A stretch of 64,000 nucleotides of DNA from WTFY01 sp965205275. GTDB lineage: Bacteria; Pseudomonadota; Gammaproteobacteria; UBA4575. How positions within the stretch are numbered: the first letter of the stretch is position 1; each line of letters begins with the position of its first letter. This document shows, piece by piece, positions 16,111 through 24,208 of the stretch. The DNA lies in assembly GCA_965205275.1 (NCBI GenBank), contig OZ242168.1, positions 1,922,001 through 1,986,000 of the forward strand, read 5' to 3'. The notes below the pieces were generated by a model. That model was not told where the DNA came from. It did not search any database and was given only the letters and a program-made list of their open reading frames with translations. Made by a program: the position numbers and the translations under genes.

Positions 16111-17301
16111 TCAGATGATCTTCGCATTGAAAATGCGCTTGTGTTCTGCGATGGCGTACCGGTCGGTCATCCCGGAGATGTAATCGGAGATGACCCGTGC
16201 ACGGCCACTTTCGCCGAGTTGCTCCCGGGCTGCAATAGCCTGCTCATGGTACTCATCCGGCATCAGGCGCGTGTCCTCATAAAATACGGTGTAGAGGTCT
16301 GAAACCACTTTTTTGGCCTGCCGGTTCATCCGGTGTACACGATAGTGCTGATACAGGTTTTTTTGTAAAAAGGATTTGAGCTCACGATTTTTCAGCCGCA
16401 TGGGCTGACTGAACTGGATCAATGCCTTGTCGTGGTTGCGGACATCGTCTATGCAGGTGATCTGCTGCTGGCCGACTGCAGCCTGACTGGCTGTGATCAG
16501 GTCGCCAACCAGGTCATTCCTGATGCGACGGATGGATTCATATATTTTTCTGCGCGCAGTGAGGCCCGGGAATTCCCGGTCAACCGCTGTAAAGTGACAG
16601 GCAAACAGTTCGACGTCCCTGAGCTGGGCGATAGTGATCAGGCCTGCACGCAGGCCGTCATCGACATCATGGTTGTTATAGGCAATCTCGTCTGCAATAT
16701 TGGCAAGCTGTGCTTCCAGACCCGGCTGTGACTGCTCGATGAAACGCCGGCCCACCTCACCCAGTGTTTTTGCATTCCTTTTTGAACAATGCTTGAGAAT
16801 GCCTTCTCGCGTCTCAAAAGTCAGGTTCAGTCCCGGGAACTGCGGGTATTTCAATTCCAGCATATCCACGACCCGCAAGGACTGCAGATTGTGTTCGAAA
16901 CCGCCGTGCTCGCGCATGCACAGATTGAGCGCATCCTGTCCGGCATGCCCGAACGGCGTGTGGCCCAGGTCATGTGCCAGTGCGATCGCTTCACTGAGAT
17001 TCTCATTTAGGCCCAGGGCGTTTGCGACGCGGCGTGCCACTTGCGCGACTTCAATGGAATGTGTGAGTCGTGTGCGAAACAGGTCCCCTTCGTGATTGAC
17101 AAACAGCTGGGTTTTGTATTCCAGCCTGCGAAAAGCGGTGCTGTGGATGATACGCTCCCGGTCGCGCTGAAATTCTCCTCGATGAGAGGCTCTGGCTTCC
17201 GCGTATTGTCGTCCCATGGAAGTTGCATCCTGGGCGGCATAGGGGGCCTGGCCGTGCGGACCGATGTTCTGTTCAGGGTTTGAGGCCGGTGTGCCGCGCA
17301 T
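16111..17301 (-). CDS. dgt: dGTP triphosphohydrolase-like HD enzyme
   Basis: This 396-residue HD-domain protein is of the dGTPase family, which cleaves dNTPs to nucleoside and triphosphate. The HD metal motif is seen in RTRLTHSIEVAQVARR and ALAHDLGHTPFGHAG. DEIAYNNHDVDDGL holds the distal Asp, and the C-terminal half is the family's helical region. Length fits the shorter dGTPase-like type, not the ~505-residue E. coli Dgt. It starts 4 bp after the aroB stop, so it is the last gene of aroK-aroB-dgt. The first ~27 residues may be an over-long start; ATG 17217 (MGRQYAEARASHRGEF) is an alternative. 15933-16110 upstream of dnaG holds no gene. Confidence 0.9.
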   Translation of the reverse strand: MRGTPASNPEQNIGPHGQAPYAAQDATSMGRQYAEARASHRGEFQRDRERIIHSTAFRRLEYKTQLFVNHEGDLFRTRLTHSIEVAQVARRVANALGLNENLSEAIALAHDLGHTPFGHAGQDALNLCMREHGGFEHNLQSLRVVDMLELKYPQFPGLNLTFETREGILKHCSKRNAKTLGEVGRRFIEQSQPGLEAQLANIADEIAYNNHDVDDGLRAGLITIAQLRDVELFACHFTAVDREFPGLTARRKIYESIRRIRNDLVGDLITASQAAVGQQQITCIDDVRNHDKALIQFSQPMRLKNRELKSFLQKNLYQHYRVHRMNRQAKKVVSDLYTVFYEDTRLMPDEYHEQAIAAREQLGESGRARVISDYISGMTDRYAIAEHKRIFNAKII

Positions 17302-17305
17302 GGAC

Positions 17306-18391
17306 TCAGGTCTTGCAGAAATCCTGCAATACGCCTTTCAGTTCCGAGGCAGGAAAGTCCGCGGTGAGCACGGCCTGACCGATCCCCTTGAGCAATACCA
17401 GGTGCAACTTGCCTGCGCGGGTTTTTTTGTCTACCGCCATGCATTCCAGGAAATGATCGGCCTGCATGGTTTCAGGGGGGTGTCCAGGCAGTCTTGCAAT
17501 CTCCAGCAGGCGTTCAATTCGCGTGCCGGCATCCCCTGCCAGCCAGCCAAGCCTGATCGACAGCCGGGCCGCCATCAGCATGCCGCAGGCGACAGCCTCT
17601 CCATGCAGCCAGTTTCCGTACCCGGCACCGGTTTCAATGGCGTGACCGAAGGTATGTCCGTAATTCAGCAATGCCCGCATTCCACTTTTTTCCAGTTCGT
17701 CTGCGGCAACGATTTCTGCCTTGTTCTGGCACGAACGATGCACGGCATACGCCAGTGCCTGCGGGTCCCGTGTGAGGAGCCTGTCGATATTCTGTTCCAG
17801 CCAGCCAAAGAATTCGGCGTCGCGTATGAGTCCGTACTTGACGATTTCCGCGATCCCTGCGCTCAGTTCCCGGTCATCAAGGGTGTTCAGGGTATGCAGG
17901 TCTGTAATCACGCACTGCGGCTGGTAAAACGCGCCGATCATGTTCTTGCCCAGCGCATGATTGACCCCGGTCTTGCCGCCCACGGAGGAATCCACCTGGG
18001 CCAGTAGCGTGGTGGGAACCTGGATGAATCCCACACCACGCAGATAGCTTGCCGCGGCAAAACCCGTGATGTCACCGACCACACCCCCTCCCAATGCAAC
18101 CAGGGTCGTGTCCCGGCCGCAACGGTTTTCCAGCAGAGCCCCGTACACCTGATTCATGGTGTCCAGGGATTTGAAGGCCTCACCGTCAGGAAGGGTCAGA
18201 TGCAGACAACGATACCGTCCAAGGTGCTGCCTGACGGTATCCAGGTACAACGCAGCTACCGTTTCATTGCTGATGATAAAAACGGAGCTGCCGTGTATGT
18301 GTTTTTCCAGATACTGAGGCTGTGCAAGAAGGTCTGCACCGATATAAACCGGGTAACTGCGCTCGCCAAGCTGTACTTCAAATGTAGTCAT
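17306..18391 (-). CDS. aroB: 3-dehydroquinate synthase
   Basis: AroB converts DAHP to 3-dehydroquinate, the second shikimate-pathway step, using NAD and a divalent metal. From ATG 18391 (MTTFEVQLGERSYPVYIG) the protein is 361 residues, the normal length. A longer frame from 18727 only reads aroK out of phase. Visible motifs: the NAD-binding GGGVVGDITGFAAASYLRG, the substrate/metal region QVDSSVGGKTGVNHALGKN, the metal ligand E of SAGIAEIVKYGLI, and His in NYGHTFGHAIE. It follows aroK by 26 bp and precedes dgt by 4 bp. Confidence 0.97.
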   Translation of the reverse strand: MTTFEVQLGERSYPVYIGADLLAQPQYLEKHIHGSSVFIISNETVAALYLDTVRQHLGRYRCLHLTLPDGEAFKSLDTMNQVYGALLENRCGRDTTLVALGGGVVGDITGFAAASYLRGVGFIQVPTTLLAQVDSSVGGKTGVNHALGKNMIGAFYQPQCVITDLHTLNTLDDRELSAGIAEIVKYGLIRDAEFFGWLEQNIDRLLTRDPQALAYAVHRSCQNKAEIVAADELEKSGMRALLNYGHTFGHAIETGAGYGNWLHGEAVACGMLMAARLSIRLGWLAGDAGTRIERLLEIARLPGHPPETMQADHFLECMAVDKKTRAGKLHLVLLKGIGQAVLTADFPASELKGVLQDFCKT

Positions 18392-18417
18392 GTGAATACC
18401 GGTCTGCGTACCTCTGT

Positions 18418-18933
18418 CTAAACATTTTCCATATGCGCTGCGATCTGGCCTGCAATCCTGTCCGTGGTATGACGGCCGGTCGTAATCGTGTAATCCGCTG
18501 TTCCCAGATAGAACGGCTCTCTTTGCCGCAACAGGTCGGCAACGGTGCGTTCCCCCTCCGGGGTCTTCAGCAAGGGGCGCTTCGCATCGCCGCGGATTCG
18601 GCCAAACAGTACATCGGCCGGGGCCTTTAGATAAAACACCGTGCCGGTCTCGGACAGTAAATCCCGGGTGCTTTTTGAAAGTACGGCTCCTCCTCCGGTG
18701 GCGAGGACGATGTCTTCCAGTTGACACAGCTTACCAATGGCTTTTTCTTCACGCGCCCGGAAGCCTTTTTCGCCTTCGTATTCAAAGATTGTAGCAATAT
18801 CGACACCTGTTTTTTTTTCAATGACCCGGTCGCTGTCATAAAACGGCATTTCCAGCATGTTGGCAAGCTTGCGTCCAATGGTCGATTTACCGGCTCCCAT
18901 TGCGCCAATAAGGATGATGCTCCTGTCTTTCAT
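18418..18933 (-). CDS. aroK: Shikimate kinase
   Basis: AroK phosphorylates shikimate at the 3-OH with ATP. The Walker A loop GAMGAGKST is near the N-terminus. DSDRVIEKKTG carries the shikimate-binding Asp. GFRAREEKAIG and the TGGGAV loop bind substrate, and KRPLL is the lid region. From ATG 18933 (MKDRSIILIG) it is 171 residues, the typical size. An upstream ATG at 18987 would add 18 residues, but its AGGAG lies too close. It heads the aroK-aroB-dgt unit. pilQ and the rest of the pil operon, usually just upstream, are absent. Confidence 0.95.
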   Translation of the reverse strand: MKDRSIILIGAMGAGKSTIGRKLANMLEMPFYDSDRVIEKKTGVDIATIFEYEGEKGFRAREEKAIGKLCQLEDIVLATGGGAVLSKSTRDLLSETGTVFYLKAPADVLFGRIRGDAKRPLLKTPEGERTVADLLRQREPFYLGTADYTITTGRHTTDRIAGQIAAHMENV

Positions 18934-18987
18934 GTGATTATTTTGTGGACCAGTTTTACTCGGCACTTGCCTGTCAACAACTGCCAT

Positions 18988-19457
18988 TCTCCTGCACCTG
19001 CGCTAAAAGTAAATATGAAATCACTTTAAAAGTGAAAAGTTAAGCTTGGGAGGCTTTGCCTTTTCAGGAAAACCACCCGGCGTGGCAGGGACCCGATGCG
19101 TTCGGCCTCATTAAAGCTGACCTCTCATGCCACGGAACCTCCTCCAGCCTGAGGGCACAAATGAAAACCGCACAGCCCGCTTTCCTGCGTGCGCCATGAC
19201 TTGCCAAATGCTTTCACTTACAATAGCGGTACTGGAAACTGCTTTTTCAGTTATGTGGGGTTTATGCCAGGCCCCTTGTTTTTTTCTGGGGAGCCGTCCG
19301 TTTGCACCGAATGATCAGAATTTACGGTAGCTTGTATGCCTGTATCAGAGAATAAGGAGTATAGCCACGCTGTATCCATGGGCGGGTCAGGTCAAATACC
19401 TGCTGTATGCCCGGGTCAGGCGCTGGTGCCGGACTCCTGCAATTCACTGCAAAGATT
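18988..19457. other. Gene-less divergent spacer aroK / mrcA
   Basis: About 470 bp separate the divergent aroK and mrcA genes. Both strands show only short frames of unconvincing composition (for example 19127-19330). A 7-bp inverted repeat CGTGGCA / TGCCACG lies near 19081 and 19129. No pil gene remnant is recognisable where pilMNOPQ is expected in related genomes. Promoters for both genes should lie here, but I cannot pick a good pair of boxes. Confidence 0.6.
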
Positions 19458-21917
19458 ATGTCCTTTTTCCTGAAGCTTTTACGCTTCGGGTTCATCGGAG
19501 TTTTCGAGGCTTTTGTGGCTGCAGTTATTGTAGCCTTGGGTACCTATATCTATTTGGCACCTTCCCTGCCGGGTGTGACCATCCTCAAGGATGTGGAACT
19601 GCAGGTGCCACTCAAGGTCTACAGCCGGGATGGCAAGCTGATCGCGGTATACGGGGAGAAGCGCCGCCAGCCGCTGACTATCGATGCCTTGCCCGGACCA
19701 CTGGTCCAGGCATTTCTGGCGGCTGAGGATGACCGGTTTTACGAACATCTGGGGGTCGATTACCAGGGTCTCATCCGGGCTGCGCTCAATGTGCTGCTCA
19801 CCGGGGAGAAGCGCCAGGGCGGAAGCACGGTCACGATGCAGTTGGCCAGAAATTTCTTTTTGGGCAATGAGCGCACCTACAGCCGCAAGCTCAAGGAAAT
19901 CTTCCTGGCATTGAGAATTGAACATGAACTCGATAAAAATGAAATCCTCGAGTTGTACCTGAATAAAATCTATCTGGGCAATCGCGCGTACGGTGTCGGA
20001 GCGGCGGCGGAAGTCTATTATGGCCTGGATGTCAATGAACTGAATCTTGCACAGGTAGCGATGATTGCAGGATTGCCAAAGGCCCCTTCACGCTTCAATC
20101 CCGTTATCAACCCTGACCGTGCCGTTCTGCGTCGTAACTACGTGCTTGGCAGGATGTACAAGTTGCATTTTATTGATGAAGGCACCTATCAGAGAATGCT
20201 TGATGAGCCGGTGACTGCATCGCTGCATTACCCCAGGGCGGAAGTGGATGCGCCGTATGCCGGAGAGATGGCCCGGGCGCAAATGTTCGAGGCCTATGGG
20301 ACCGACGCCTATAACCAGGGCTATCGTGTGTTTACGACGATCAACAGTGGGCTTCAGCAACAGGCACAGCGAGCCCTGAGAGAAGGGTTGCATGCCTATG
20401 ACCGGCGTCATGGCTGGCGCGGTGTGGAATCCCGTCTGGAGCTTGAGTATGCAGACGAAGGCAACAGTGCGATTGATTTTGAAAAGCTGGATAAGGCCCT
20501 CAATGGCATGTATAAGACGGATGGACTGACACCGGCCGTAGTCATCCGGGTCGACCCCCGCGAAATCGGAATATATCTGGGCAGGCAGCAGTTCGCCACG
20601 CTGTCCATTGAGCAGGCAAAATGGGCAAAAGCCTATATCGATGAAAATGCCGTAGGGAAGGAGCCGGAAGATTTTACCGGCATGGTCACAGCGGGTGATG
20701 TCATTCGTGTTACCGAAACCGAGTCCGGCACATGGGTCCTGAGTCAGATGCCTGGGGTCGAGGGCGCACTGGTTGCCGTCGACCCCCAAAATGGCAGCGT
20801 GCTGGCACTGGTAGGCGGATACGACTATCAGCACAGCAAATTCAATCGTGTCACACAAGCCAAACGCCAGCCCGGTTCCAGCTTCAAGCCTTTTATATAT
20901 TCTGCTGCACTGGAGTCGGGCTATACCCCTGCCAGTATTGTGAATGATGCACCGGTAGTCTTCGATGACGGAGGAGGCCTGGAGAATACCTGGCGACCCA
21001 AGAATTACAGCGGCAAGTTTTTTGGTCCCACCCTCCTGCGCGATGCCTTCATCAAATCACGTAACCTGGTCTCCATCCGTGTACTCAGGGACGTGGGCCA
21101 TCGCTCTACCGTACAGCATGTTGAACGCTTTGGCTTTGACAGCGGACAGTTGCCCCAGGGCCTGACCCTGGCACTGGGTTCAGGTGTCGTCACGCCGTTT
21201 GAGATGGCCCGAGGGTATGCGGTATTTTCCAACGGAGGGCATTACATTGAGCCGTATGTCATTGAGCGGATTGAAGACGTCAAGGGTCAGGTTCTGTTCC
21301 GGTCGAGTCCGCTAACGGTGTGTGAGGAGGATTGTCTGGCCCTGCAACAGCAACTGTACGACAGCAGCGATGATGTCATGGGCGGAGACGAGGTGCCGGT
21401 AACGGGTATCCGGATTGCCGAGCGCGTATTGCCCAAAGAGAATGCCTACCAGATGGTAAGCCTGATGCGCGACGTCATACAGCGCGGCACGGGCCGCAGG
21501 GCCCGCCAGTTGGGGCGCAGTGATCTGGCCGGAAAAACAGGCACGACCAACGAACAGCGTGATGCATGGTTCGGGGGGTTCAACGGGGATATTGTGGCCA
21601 TTGCCTGGGTAGGCTTCGATCAGCACAGGCCACTCGGGCGCAGGGAAGTGGGCGGGGTGGCGGCGTTACCGGTCTGGATGGAGTTCATGCGCGTTGCCCT
21701 CAAAGGCAAGGCAGAAAACACATTGAAGCGTCCCGAGACCATCGTGACGGTGCGTATTGACCCGGCAACCGGTTTGCTGGTCGATCAAAACAGCGACCAG
21801 GGCATTGAGGAAACATTTCGTGAAGGGTATATCCCGGCACAGGGTACTGAACCCGGCACCCAACCCGCTTACCGGAAAAATGGTGAGGTGATCGAAACGC
21901 CGGAACAGCTTTTCTAG
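19458..21917 (+). CDS. mrcA: Penicillin-binding protein 1A (bifunctional class A)
   Basis: This peptidoglycan glycosyltransferase/DD-transpeptidase is anchored in the inner membrane. From ATG 19458 (MSFFLKLLRFGF) it is 819 residues; the 17 codons upstream are unlikely. A membrane helix (~8-30) is followed by the GT51 domain (AAEDDRFYEHLGVDYQG with the catalytic Glu; GGSTVTMQLARNFFL), an OB-like insert, and the transpeptidase with SxxK (PGSSFKPF), SRN (KSRNLVSIRV) and KTGT (LAGKTGTTNEQRDAWF). It is transcribed away from aroK, as in pseudomonads, but without the pil operon between them. Confidence 0.96.
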   Translation: MSFFLKLLRFGFIGVFEAFVAAVIVALGTYIYLAPSLPGVTILKDVELQVPLKVYSRDGKLIAVYGEKRRQPLTIDALPGPLVQAFLAAEDDRFYEHLGVDYQGLIRAALNVLLTGEKRQGGSTVTMQLARNFFLGNERTYSRKLKEIFLALRIEHELDKNEILELYLNKIYLGNRAYGVGAAAEVYYGLDVNELNLAQVAMIAGLPKAPSRFNPVINPDRAVLRRNYVLGRMYKLHFIDEGTYQRMLDEPVTASLHYPRAEVDAPYAGEMARAQMFEAYGTDAYNQGYRVFTTINSGLQQQAQRALREGLHAYDRRHGWRGVESRLELEYADEGNSAIDFEKLDKALNGMYKTDGLTPAVVIRVDPREIGIYLGRQQFATLSIEQAKWAKAYIDENAVGKEPEDFTGMVTAGDVIRVTETESGTWVLSQMPGVEGALVAVDPQNGSVLALVGGYDYQHSKFNRVTQAKRQPGSSFKPFIYSAALESGYTPASIVNDAPVVFDDGGGLENTWRPKNYSGKFFGPTLLRDAFIKSRNLVSIRVLRDVGHRSTVQHVERFGFDSGQLPQGLTLALGSGVVTPFEMARGYAVFSNGGHYIEPYVIERIEDVKGQVLFRSSPLTVCEEDCLALQQQLYDSSDDVMGGDEVPVTGIRIAERVLPKENAYQMVSLMRDVIQRGTGRRARQLGRSDLAGKTGTTNEQRDAWFGGFNGDIVAIAWVGFDQHRPLGRREVGGVAALPVWMEFMRVALKGKAENTLKRPETIVTVRIDPATGLLVDQNSDQGIEETFREGYIPAQGTEPGTQPAYRKNGEVIETPEQLF

Positions 21918-22016
21918 ATGAATGCCGATGACTTCACCCCGGAGGGTCGCAGGGCGTGCCTGCCGGCTGAGAGGCTTTCGATGAAGCCCGGACCGGAGAA
22001 CACCCACGTGCCTGGA

Positions 22017-23078
22017 CTAGTGATAGGCGGGACTTAACTCCTTCACCGCATCGACCAGGACAGCGACTTTCCCCGGGTCGACGTATTGCTGGATGCCGTG
22101 TCCCAGGTTAAAGACATGACCGCTGCCCTGGCCGTATTTTTCGAGAACCTTTTTCACCTCCCGGCGGATCACCTGATCCGAGGCGTACAATACTGCCGGG
22201 TCCAGATTGCCCTGCAGAGCCACCTGGGTGCCTACCAGTGCACGCGCCTGATCCAGTTCCGTAGTCCAGTCTACGCCTACGGCATGACATCCCGTGGCCG
22301 CAATGTCCGGCAGTTCATTACCGATCCCTTTGGTGAATAAAATGATGGGGACCCTGTGTTCCGTCTTGATCTGCAGAAGCTGTGCCACGATACGTCGCAT
22401 GGGTTCCAGGGAGAATTTCAGGTAGGATTCACGGGGCAGCACGCCACCCCAGGTATCAAAGATCATCACCGCCTGTACCCCGGCGGCGATTTGCGCCGAT
22501 AAATACGAGGTGGCTGCTGTACTTAGTATGTCGAGCAGGTGTTCGAGTATTTCCGGCTGTTTGTACAGCATGGTCTTGACCTTGCGAAATTCTCTGCTGG
22601 TCTGGCCTTCTATCATGTAGGTAGCGAGTGTCCATGGGCTGCCGGAGAATCCGATCAGCGGCACCCGCCCGTTCAGTTCACGTCTTGTCAGCCGGATGGC
22701 ATCGCACACATACTCAAGGCCTTCCATGGGTTCGGGCCGGACGATGCGCTCCACATCTTTCATGCTGGCTATGGGGCTTGTAAATCTTGGCCCTTCGCCT
22801 TCACTGAAATGAAGACCCAGTCCCATGGCATCCGGGATGGTCAGGATATCGGAGAAGAGTATTGCCGCATCGAGATCAAAACGTTCTATGGGCTGCAGGG
22901 TGACCTCACAGGCCAGTTCCGGGGTTTTGCATAGTGTCAGAAACCCTCCTGCGCGTTTGCGTGTTGCCCGGTATTCCGGTAAATAACGGCCCGCCTGGCG
23001 CATGATCCAGAGCGGTGTGCGCGGAACCGGCTCTTTCAGCAGCGCACGGATCAGGACATCATTCTGTAGGCGGGGCAT
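22017..23078 (-). CDS. hemE: Uroporphyrinogen decarboxylase
   Basis: HemE removes four carboxyl groups from uroporphyrinogen III to give coproporphyrinogen III in heme synthesis. The 353-residue length is standard. The two family signatures are present: PLWIMRQAGRYLPEYR near the N-terminus and GFSGSPWTLATYMIEG (~140-155). The substrate Asp lies in AAILFSDILTIPDAMG and the C-terminal NLGHGI motif is intact. It converges with mrcA across a 99-bp gap. rpsU lies upstream on the same strand with a hairpin between, so it is probably transcribed separately. Confidence 0.97.
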   Translation of the reverse strand: MPRLQNDVLIRALLKEPVPRTPLWIMRQAGRYLPEYRATRKRAGGFLTLCKTPELACEVTLQPIERFDLDAAILFSDILTIPDAMGLGLHFSEGEGPRFTSPIASMKDVERIVRPEPMEGLEYVCDAIRLTRRELNGRVPLIGFSGSPWTLATYMIEGQTSREFRKVKTMLYKQPEILEHLLDILSTAATSYLSAQIAAGVQAVMIFDTWGGVLPRESYLKFSLEPMRRIVAQLLQIKTEHRVPIILFTKGIGNELPDIAATGCHAVGVDWTTELDQARALVGTQVALQGNLDPAVLYASDQVIRREVKKVLEKYGQGSGHVFNLGHGIQQYVDPGKVAVLVDAVKELSPAYH

Positions 23079-23122
23079 AGCGGCTCGAGTATAGCAGACA
23101 CGCTCTGCGCAGTACGCAAAGG

Positions 23123-23147
23123 CCCCGGACCTTTAGTCGGTCTGGGG
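23123..23147 (-). terminator. Possible terminator hairpin after rpsU
   Basis: CCCCGGACC (23123-23131) pairs with GGTCTGGGG (23139-23147) across a 7-nt loop, with one G-T pair on the plus strand (an A-C mismatch on the minus strand). The following T-run is weak in both directions. It lies between the rpsU stop and the hemE start, where the short rpsU transcript should end. Confidence 0.4.
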
Positions 23148-23168
23148 TTTGATGGGGATTGGGGTGAT

Positions 23169-23384
23169 TCAGTACAGACGCCGACGCCGCAGACTGGTGC
23201 GGGCCACGCGTTTCAGATTGCGTTTGATGGCCGCCGCCGCTTTTCGTTTGCGCACTTCAGTGGGTTTTTCATAGTACTCACGTCGGCGCGCCTCGGTAAT
23301 AACGCCTGCTTTTTCACAGGACCGCCGAAAACGTCGCAAGGCGAAATCGAACGGTTCATTTTCTTTTACACGTACACCAGGCAT
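23169..23384 (-). CDS. rpsU: 30S ribosomal protein S21
   Basis: This 71-residue, strongly basic protein has the S21 pattern: VRVKENEPFDFALRRFRRSC then EKAGV, and an Arg/Lys-rich tail ending RRRRLY. S21 sits on the 30S platform and helps initiation. A TTGAAA-16-TATAAT promoter lies upstream. It faces tsaD divergently, as is usual in gammaproteobacteria, but the downstream dnaG-rpoD partners are displaced; hemE follows instead. Confidence 0.97.
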   Translation of the reverse strand: MPGVRVKENEPFDFALRRFRRSCEKAGVITEARRREYYEKPTEVRKRKAAAAIKRNLKRVARTSLRRRRLY

Positions 23385-23432
23385 TTTTAAGGTATTCCCC
23401 GATTACAAAATGTTAAATCAAAAAGAACCGCG

Positions 23433-23460
23433 ATTATACCGACCGGCACTCATATTTCAA
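23433..23460 (-). promoter_or_regulatory. Sigma-70 promoter of rpsU
   Basis: On the minus strand, TTGAAA (23460-23455) and TATAAT (23438-23433) are spaced by 16 bp. The predicted start is about 40 bp before the rpsU ATG. The near-consensus boxes fit a highly expressed ribosomal gene. Confidence 0.75.
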
Positions 23461-23640
23461 ATACAAAACATTGTCCGGCAGAATTAGGGGTCTGGGAGGG
23501 GCCCAGGGTTCCAGTGAGTCCAAACGGCTGATTCCGGAATTATCGTGGGGGTGGTGCGTCGTGGATTGACGGGCGGGCGGCGCGAGTCCTTTTTCCAAAA
23601 ACCTGGCTTCAGTCCGCCTGTAACCGGTTGCCGGCACGAT

Positions 23641-23907
23641 TCATCCTCTGAAACAATATTCATTGTGCCAGCCCAGGGCGCCGCGGTCGGGGCGTTCATT
23701 GGGTCGCTCTGGTGCGGCAATCCGTTTTCCATGAAGGGCGTAATACTCTCTGCCGTTTTCGAACTCTTCCCGAATGCATCGACTGACCTCGAAATTGAGA
23801 CCGGGTGTTACCGTCACGCAACCGGTGTCGAACAGCTTGTGGGTATCGCGTCGCAGCATCTCAAACCCGTCGTTATCTGTGACAGCGACTACAAGTTTGG
23901 TGTCCAT
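23641..23907 (-). pseudogene. HNH endonuclease, C-terminal fragment
   Basis: The 88-residue frame reads RRDTHKLFDTGCVTVTPGLN, then FEVSRCIREEFENGREYYAL, ending GWHNEYCFRG. This matches the C-terminal half of a common HNH restriction-type endonuclease family (R.D.H.LFD.G.VTV, NGREYYALHG, WHN). The N-terminal half with the HNH cysteines is absent, and the first ~18 residues look unrelated, so the fragment is non-functional. It sits in the enlarged rpsU-tsaD gap (23385-24195), evidence of an old insertion there. Confidence 0.6.
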
Positions 23908-23972
23908 CGTTTCCCATTTCCATTAAAAGTGCCCGCATCCCCTGCGGATTGTCTGACAAGGGTCTCTTTTTT

Positions 23973-24002
23973 TTGCCCTGGTATGAAACAGGTACCTATA
24001 AT
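23973..24002 (+). promoter_or_regulatory. Promoter upstream of tsaD
   Basis: TTGCCC (23973-23978) and TATAAT (23997-24002) are spaced by 18 bp. Transcription would start near 24009, giving a leader of about 190 nt before tsaD that contains a small reading frame. Confidence 0.55.
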
Positions 24003-24040
24003 AGCCGGATGCCCCGTTCACACCTTGAAGGAAGAGTCGT

Positions 24041-24208
24041 ATGAGAATGTGCAGCGACTTCAGGATGTCAGTTTATCTTACCCGATACAGGGAACCGGAA
24101 CAGGGCATGAACCCGGGACTTGTGGTAATCGTTACAGCCCTTGATGTGACTGAAACCTGTGCAGACAACTGGAGCATGTACATGAAAATGACGGTATGCG
24201 AGTACTAG
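24041..24208 (+). CDS. Possible leader ORF overlapping the tsaD start
   Basis: An ATG at 24041 stands behind a good ribosome site (GGAAGAGTCGT before it) and opens a 55-codon frame ending at TAG 24206-24208, 13 bp inside tsaD. The product (MRMCSDFRMSVYLTRYREPE...) has no recognisable motif. tsaD has a weak site of its own, so terminating ribosomes could reinitiate there. It may be only a decayed remnant. Confidence 0.3.
   Translation: MRMCSDFRMSVYLTRYREPEQGMNPGLVVIVTALDVTETCADNWSMYMKMTVCEY

Noticed and set aside
17306..18727. 473-residue open frame as a long aroB
   Set aside because: The first 112 residues are aroK read out of phase; the family start is at 18391.
19127..19330. 67-residue frame in the aroK-mrcA spacer
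   Set aside because: No ribosome site, poor composition and no recognisable motif.
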